Below, piece after piece: positions 57,442 through 64,000 of a DNA stretch of 64,000 nt. Source of the DNA: Brasenia schreberi (lineage: Eukaryota > Streptophyta > Magnoliopsida > Nymphaeales > Cabombaceae). The stretch lies in contig JAYKKT010000061.1 of NCBI GenBank assembly GCA_036023115.1, positions 10,058,501 to 10,122,500 on the forward strand, given 5' to 3'. The translations under genes and the position numbers were made by a program. The notes under the pieces were generated by a model, which was given only the letters and a program-made list of their open reading frames with translations, ran no database searches and had not been told where the DNA came from. Within the stretch, counting starts at the first letter, position 1, and each line of letters begins with the position of its first letter.

Positions 57442-60400
57442 TCTCCCACTTGGCCATTCGAAACAAGTGTACTGACATACAGGTTTTTCTCCCACTTTTC
57501 TAAGGTTTACCTAGTAATGTCATTTCCTGATTATTGTTGCAATCAGTGCCTATTGTGTGGTTATTTTCCTACACAACATTTTATCCATTGTGTGGTTATT
57601 TTCCTACACAATATTTTACCCGTTGTGTAGTTATTTCTCAACACAACAATCAAACATACCTCAAACCCATGTTTGTAACATGTTTTGAGAAAAGCTCCTC
57701 TATTATGCCTTTAGTCAAGGGATCTGCCAACATATCATGTGTTGCCATGTATGAGATGGATATTTCCCTTCTCATAACCATATCATGAACATAGTGGTAT
57801 TTCACCATTATATGCTTGCTTTTTTAGCAATCAGCTCCACTCTTGATAAGAGTAATTGCTTCATTGTTATCACAATAAATGACAACTGGCTCATTGGTTA
57901 TTTCTAACTTTAAATCACGTATGAAGCAGTTTATCCAAACAACACTTGTTGCAGTCATACAACAAGCTACATACTCATCTTCCTATGTATGCAAAGCTAC
58001 ACAGCCCTATTTCTTGTATGCCCAAGAAACAACAACACCTCCAAATAAGAATATTTAACCTGAGATTGATTTGTTGTCATCTTTGCTCCTAGCAAAGTCA
58101 GCATCTGAGTATCCTACCACTTTCAATTTATCTATTTGAAAACACAGTTTCAGGTCTCTTGTTCCTTTCAGATATCTCAAAATCCTTTTCACAACTACCT
58201 AGTACTACCATCCAGGAATACTTTGATATCTAATTATAAGACCAAGAGTAAAGTTGATATCAGGTCTTGTACAGAACATAACATACATCAAGCTACCCAC
58301 AACTTGTACATAAGGAACATTAGGCTTATCGTCTCCTTCATCACGACAATCAGCCTTAGTGATTTTGACTCCTTTTGCAACTGGTGTATCAGCAGACTTA
58401 CATTCACTCATTTTGAATTTCTTAAGGATATAGTCAACATATCTCTCCTGACTCAGGCATAAGAGTATAGATTCTCTATCTCGAGAAATCTTTATACCTA
58501 GGATATAGGATGCTTCCCCTATATCCTTCATTTCGAACTTGGAGTTCAATCATGACTTGGTTTTAATAATCATCTCGTTGTCATTTCTAGTCATCTATAT
58601 ATAATGATAAGATGACAAAGTGGCTCCCACTGTTCCAAATATATACATAGTGATCAAGTTTATTAGCCACAAACCCAAGTTCTATAATTTTGAAAAGTCA
58701 AATACCATTAGCGAGGTGACTATTTCAGGTCTTATAGAGATTTTTTCAACCTATATACTTTATCTTCTTTGCCTTCAACCACAAATCCTTCGGACTGCTA
58801 TATGTATATGATTTCTTCTAAATCTTCATTGAGAAATGTTGTCTTTACATCTAACTTATGTAAATCCAAATTATAGTATGCAGATATTGCCAAGATTATT
58901 CGTATGGATGCAAATTTCGCAATTGGAGAATATGTCTCAACATAATATATCCCCTCTTTTTGAGAAAAACCCTTTGCAACCAACCTCGCTTTAAATTTGT
59001 TGATTGTACCATCGATCTTATATTTCTTTTTCAAAACTCATTTACAGTCTATGGCTTTCCTTCCTCTTAACAAATCAGCCAATTTCCAGACTTCATTTTT
59101 CTCAATGGATTCAATTTCCTCATCCATGGATTTCTCTCAGTCTGATGCCTCCGATGAGTTTATAGTTTGTTGATAAGTCAAGTTATCAGTTAACTCATCT
59201 AAATCCACCGAATTACACACTTTTTCTACAAGATAAGTATGATAATCCTTTAAGTAGGACAGAGTGGCTCTTGGTCTTTTATATCTACTTAAGGTTTTGA
59301 TAGTTTCAAGATCTTTAATGGGCTGAAAAGATGATTGATCTAGGTCTACTAGATCATCAATACATTCATCATTGTTTTCCAAGATATCATTATTAGTATC
59401 TTCTAAGAATTCAACATCTCGGCTTTCAATGAGCCCGTGGTCCTTATGATAAAACCGATATCCTTTTTAACCTTTCAGATATCCAATGAATATACATCTT
59501 AAGGACCTACTGTCTAGTTTATCTCTAGACTGATTAAAGATCTTTACATGTTCAATGGATGCCCACCTCCTAAGATTACCTAGGTTGGGTTTTTTTGCAA
59601 ACCACATCTCATATGGTATAGTGAATATAGATTTACACGGTACTCTATTAAGTATGTAAACCATTGTACATACTACTTCTCCCCAAAATATCCTTAGTAG
59701 AGAGGCATTTATTAACATTGACCTTTTCATATTTAGCAAGGTTATGTTGTATCTTTAAGCTACACCATTTTGTTGAGGTGTCTTCGGTATTGTATTTTGC
59801 TTTACAATACCAAAGCTTTTATAGAATTTAAGAAATTTTGCAAAGATATATTCACCACCTCTATCTGATCTTAAGACTTTGATTGAATGCCCTAATTAGT
59901 TTTCCACTTCTTACTTATATTCTTTAAAAGCATCAAGTACCTTAGATTTATGTGCCAAGAGATATAAATACATATATTTAGAGTAATCATCAATAAAGGT
60001 TACAAAATAACCCTTTCCACGATGTGACTTTATTCTCAAATGCCCACATAAATCTGTGTGAATAACCTCCAACAGTGTTATTGCTCTTCTTTATTCCTTT
60101 AGAAAAACTTTCCTTGTCATCTTTCCTTGTATACAAACTTCGTACTTGTTGAAAGTATTTTCTTCAAATCCCGCCAAAAAGTCAAAGTTGGATAATTTCT
60201 TCAACTTTTCCAAACTTATATGCCCAAGGTGTTTATGCCACATATTCACATCAATAGTAAAGGCATAATCAATATAATCAGAAGAAGTACCAATTTCCTT
60301 ATTACAAAATTTAAACAGTTCATGTTCTACATCAAATTCTTTAGATAATAATATTCTCTCATCCTTTCTCATAGTTACCTTGCCAAGAATAAACCTGACC

Positions 60401-62465
60401 TCAAAACCTTTATTTACTAAGGCAGGGATTCAGACTAAATTGCGCCTTATATATGACATAATTAATACATCAGTCAATACAATTGGTTTGCCTTGTACAA
60501 ATATTCTGAAGGACCCAATACCCAAAATATTCGAGAATGTATTATTTTCCATATAGACTCGATGTTCACCGGGTTTGTATTCCTTTAGATCCATTACCCC
60601 TTCTTTGGTCTTTGAGATGTATCGTATGGCTCTAGAATCTATCTACCAACCTGTCACCGAGCAGTCCATGTATAAACACTCTGAAATTATGTAGATTATG
60701 TCATACTTTTTCGATTATCTGTGTTGTGGGTTCTTTCCTCCACCTTTCTTATTGCGGCAGTCCATTTTGTAGTGTCCCATCTTCCCGTAGTTGAAACACT
60801 TGTTATTTTTGCGATTTTTGAAAATTTTGATCGTCTTTCTTGTTATTTTTGTCAAACTTTTTATTTGATTTAATTTTCTTTTGGTTGGTTTTGGAGCTAA
60901 ACGCTATCTCATCTTGGGCCACTAGTAGTTTTTCTTTCATTTTCATATTCATATGTTCTTCCTCTATTGCTACTTTAAGGGGCAATTCAGAAAGGTTAAT
61001 TTCTTGCCCTAATCTGAGGGCAATGGTTACCATGTTCCATGACGGGGTAGACTGTTTAATATAGTTGATATCTGCATTAATTATGGGATGACTGACTTTG
61101 CCACGTGTAAGTCTCTAGCCATTACTAACATGTGGTTTACATGTTCTACTATATTATTTCCTTCTCTCATTTTGAAGGAGTTGTACTTTTGTAATAGCAA
61201 TTGCACATGTAATTTGGCAGTTGTGTCATACTTATCTGTTATTAAATCAAACAGCTCTTTGGCGGTCTTATGTTCTTTGAAAACCCTGATTAAGCCATCC
61301 TCCATGTAGGTTAACATTATTGTCCTTCCTATGGTATCATCTTTTAGAAATCTACTTTTTGCTCAGTTGCATCTGACGGTGGCGGACGCAGGGTTTCCTT
61401 TATATGTACTCAATACTTAGAGCTAGTGGGATTCTCCTCTTCTATTTTTGAAAGTTAAGATCGTTTAATTTCTCAGTTATTGCCAATTCAGACATAAAAA
61501 TTCTAGAACTCATTTTTATGTGTTTGGTAATTTTAACAATTAGACGGTCTAAAAAGGAAATAAAAATAAAACAACAATCACATAGCAGAGAGCATGTTAA
61601 AACGATGCATAATATCATGAAAACAAACTAAAGATAATTTCATAAGCATCTTGGAACAAACTTGAAATTTTCCCAAAGAATTTCTGCCTTTTTTATTTTT
61701 CAAATAATACCAAGGGTAAAACCATAATTTTAATTGCCTGTCCACTTTTGAAATTTACTAAAAAACCTAAGGACGAACTTGTAAAATTATACTTTACTAT
61801 TTTTGTAAAATTCATAACTTTTTAGGGTTAAAACTATAATTTTTAACCCCAACCCGAATGTGTAATTCTTTTAAAAGTACAGGGGCAAACTTGTCTTTTG
61901 ACTGAATGACAGAATTGTAATAGTTTAAACCGGGAAGAGCAATAAAGTAAAATAATAGACTCGATATTTTATAATTTTCACAAACTGCCGAAGGGTAAAA
62001 TAGACTTTTTGCTCAATAAGGGTAGAACGGTTTTTTTACTCGAAAATATCTGGATATTTTCATAATTTTATTCCGTGATAGTTTTGTAATAATTGAAAAT
62101 CGATCAAAGCAGAACGGACTTTTCAGTCCACTGCCCGAGGGTGATTTCGACCCACGGTTTTCTGAAAACCGCTTGCCTGAGAAGCTTCGCGCTTGTCCTC
62201 TAGTTTTCACCGCCTATCTTGTGGTTCTTGGGGCCTAGCCTTGGGTTTTCACTGTGCCTAGGCTATAGTTTTTCACCTGGAGTGTGGTTTTCTGTGCCTT
62301 TAATGGTTTCTATCGATATACGGTCTTTGCCTTTTATGGCTCCCCCATTCTTCTCTCTTCATATTTTTTTTCCCTCTTCTTTCTCTTTCGTTAACAGAAA
62401 GCGTACCTTTTAACTTCGTTTTTTTTTTCAGGGTCTCCCACCTCTGACGACAGCTCTGATACTAG

Positions 62466-62767
62466 TGAAGATCGGGTCCCTTGAAGCCGACTTCTTTTGT
62501 CTCGTCTAATCTGCAGCGAAAATATTTTTAGAATGGTGTTTGAGATTTTCTCACATCGACCTTCCGAAGGAGACGATGTATTCTTTGTGTTCCATGTTTC
62601 TCAATATTTTTGTATATTCAGTAGTTTTTCACTTTGTAAGAGCAGTGCCTGCTCTTTATCTCCTAGCTTTCATGCTGGGTTTTTCTCTTCTGAGCAACTG
62701 TATTCGGACTGTTACCGAAAAATTGGGTAATGGCTCGACGGTTACAGTCTTAGCCCTATATGTAACA
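62466..62767 (-). repeat. 5' LTR of Copia 2
   Basis: Plus-strand ends are TGAAGATC and TGTAACA; it is directly followed (minus strand) by the primer-binding site. Confidence 0.9.
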
Positions 62768-63127
62768 TAGTTTGCCCCGAACCATAGCAAACTGATATAG
62801 TTGCAGGGGAGATGGAGATGAATGCACAACAATTGACCTCAACCAGAATTTTAGTTTCACTTTATCATAAAGACAAAACCTTTCAAGTGCCTACAACCAA
62901 CCAATGGTAATCCAAAGAAATGATGATACAATAAGTAGCCACTATGGGGATCTGAAACAATTACAAAATATTTGAACGATAATATATTAGGTAAAAAGAA
63001 TGGAAACGAAGCATTTGTTAAAAAATAAAAAATGTTACACATCATATTCATGATAAGAAAAAGAAAATGTTTAAGGAAAACAAAAACCATTTCTTAATCC
63101 TAAGAAATATCCAGCTTTGGTAATGTT

Positions 63128-64000
63128 TGTTAAAGAATGTGATGTTTGGTGATTTTTAATATTTTTTATGTTTTAGGTATTATTATAATAGTTATTATTA
63201 TTAAGAGCATTTTAGTCATTTTATGTTTAACAATCCACTGGACAACTTGTATTAGGTTAAGGATTCTGATTAATAGAGAGAGAAAGAGGGGGCCGGCCTC
63301 CATTGAGGGCCTACCCCTCCTCCGATCTCCACTTTTTTCCTTCACATTTTTTCTTTGTTTTTATGTTTAATCATGCGTTGTGTTCCTTAGCGAATTTCAA
63401 CATGGTATCAAAGTCATTCGATCAATGAGAGCAGTGGCAGGTGGTGGTAGCCTCAACCAGAAGTGGTGGTATTCTTGTTTGTAGCTGCAGGAAGAACTAC
63501 TTGTCAATTAGAGAGATTTTTGCATAAACGCATTTTGCAATCTATTCTGCAACACAATCCTAGGTTGTTGATGAGATCATCAATGTTGGACGGTTGTTGT
63601 AATGCAACGATTGTGGTAGAGAGAGCCTTCTTCCCTAACCATTGTTTTCCATCCTTGTTTTTGGTGTTAGGAGGTTCATTGGATTCTTGCGCACCAAAGG
63701 AGGGTCCTTCTTTTGGCAATAACGATGCATGTTGCAAGAGAAATCAGGATCTACATGGGCTCTATTACTTATTCTTCTAGAAAAGAAAAAAAAAATCACG
63801 AAAACAAGAGAGGAGGTTGTTGATTGAGAAAATTGTGCAAAAGTTGTTCTTCATTTCATGGTAAAGGGCTTTCAATTCAGGAAGATTCCCTGGTATTGCG
63901 CTTACTATATTAAGGAACTAGAATATAAGTGTAAAAATCTTAATGTAAAAGATGTAGTTGATCATTTGCTAGAAAGTGTGGATATTCAATATACTCAAGG
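63128..64000 (+). mobile_element. Third LTR retrotransposon (Copia type), 5' end only
   Basis: A probable LTR at 63128-63402 begins TGTTAAAG and ends TTTCAACA. It is followed at once by tggtatcaaagtc, the initiator-Met-tRNA primer-binding site typical of Copia elements. The rest (63403-64000) is leader sequence with no clear gag domain before the window ends. No second LTR is in the window, so the left border is inferred from the TG and the distance. Confidence 0.7.

Larger units (their letters stand above)
57071..62767 (-). mobile_element. Ty1/Copia retrotransposon 2, with both LTRs, dead
   Basis: 5.7 kb. On the minus strand: 5' LTR 62466-62767; primer-binding site tagtatcagagctgtcg next to it (about 62448-62464); gag (IRVFKEHKTAKELFDLITDK, 61280); zinc knuckle CFNYGKMGHYKMDC with its second Cys replaced by Tyr; GAG-pre-integrase (MWHKHLGHISLEKLKKL); integrase (HTDLCGHL, SDRGGEYIFAKF, TPQQNGVA); reverse transcriptase (KARLVAKGFSQKEGI, LDVKTTFLNEDLEE); EASYILGIKISRDRES; RNase H to about 57660; polypurine tract aagtgggaga; 3' LTR 57071-57441. 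Flanks tagta and tagtt fit a 5-bp target duplication. Stops and frameshifts are fewer than in Copia 1, but the element is dead. Confidence 0.93.

Overview
This is a stretch of nuclear DNA from a flowering plant. The genes have introns with GT..AG borders, the products are land-plant families (COBRA-like, B12D, glucuronoxylan methyltransferase, cytosolic 6-phosphogluconolactonase), and there are decayed plastid ycf2 fragments and typical plant transposons. The species cannot be fixed from the sequence. The DNA is AT-rich, packed with (AT)n, (GA)n/(CT)n and (CA)n microsatellites, and gene-poor. Every exon assignment and family call below was made by eye from conserved motifs and splice borders; no search was run.

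Layout. 1-9.9 kb: intergenic, with microsatellites, tRNA-derived SINE-like units and a small ycf2 fragment. 9.9-17.5 kb: a complete 6-phosphogluconolactonase gene (+), three coding exons, with a 5.6 kb second intron holding an RTE LINE flanked by an 18-bp target duplication. 19.5-23.4 kb: a complete six-exon COBRA-like gene (-). 24-31.4 kb: a SINE dimer, a MITE, a full-length but dead RTE LINE (-) with target duplication, and the 5' half of an L1-type LINE (+). 33-34.5 kb: a short hAT-like element and a 1-kb decayed ycf2 insertion. 35.3-41.4 kb: a Ty1/Copia element (+) with both LTRs, followed by a broken PGG-domain membrane gene and an L1 reverse-transcriptase fragment. 46.3-47.1 kb: a glucuronoxylan methyltransferase pseudogene (-). 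49.6-51.7 kb: a cluster of AT-rich foldback repeats containing a near-perfect 344-bp inverted duplication. 52-53.1 kb: a B12D-family gene (+). 54-55.3 kb: two exons of a cytochrome b5 gene relic (-). 57.1-62.8 kb: a second Copia element (-) whose internal region is related to the first. 63.1-64 kb: the 5' LTR and start of a third Copia element running off the window.

The host genes do not form a pathway. PGL is carbohydrate metabolism (oxidative pentose phosphate pathway); COBRA-like and GXM families both act on the cell wall, but the GXM copy is dead; B12D and cytochrome b5 are small membrane or electron-transfer proteins. I found no undescribed multi-gene system. The least ordinary signals are the recent 344-bp palindrome with a template-switch signature at 49.8-50.8 kb, the microsatellite-bordered foldback family it belongs to, the ycf2 insertion, and the pair of Copia elements with similar interiors but divergent LTRs.
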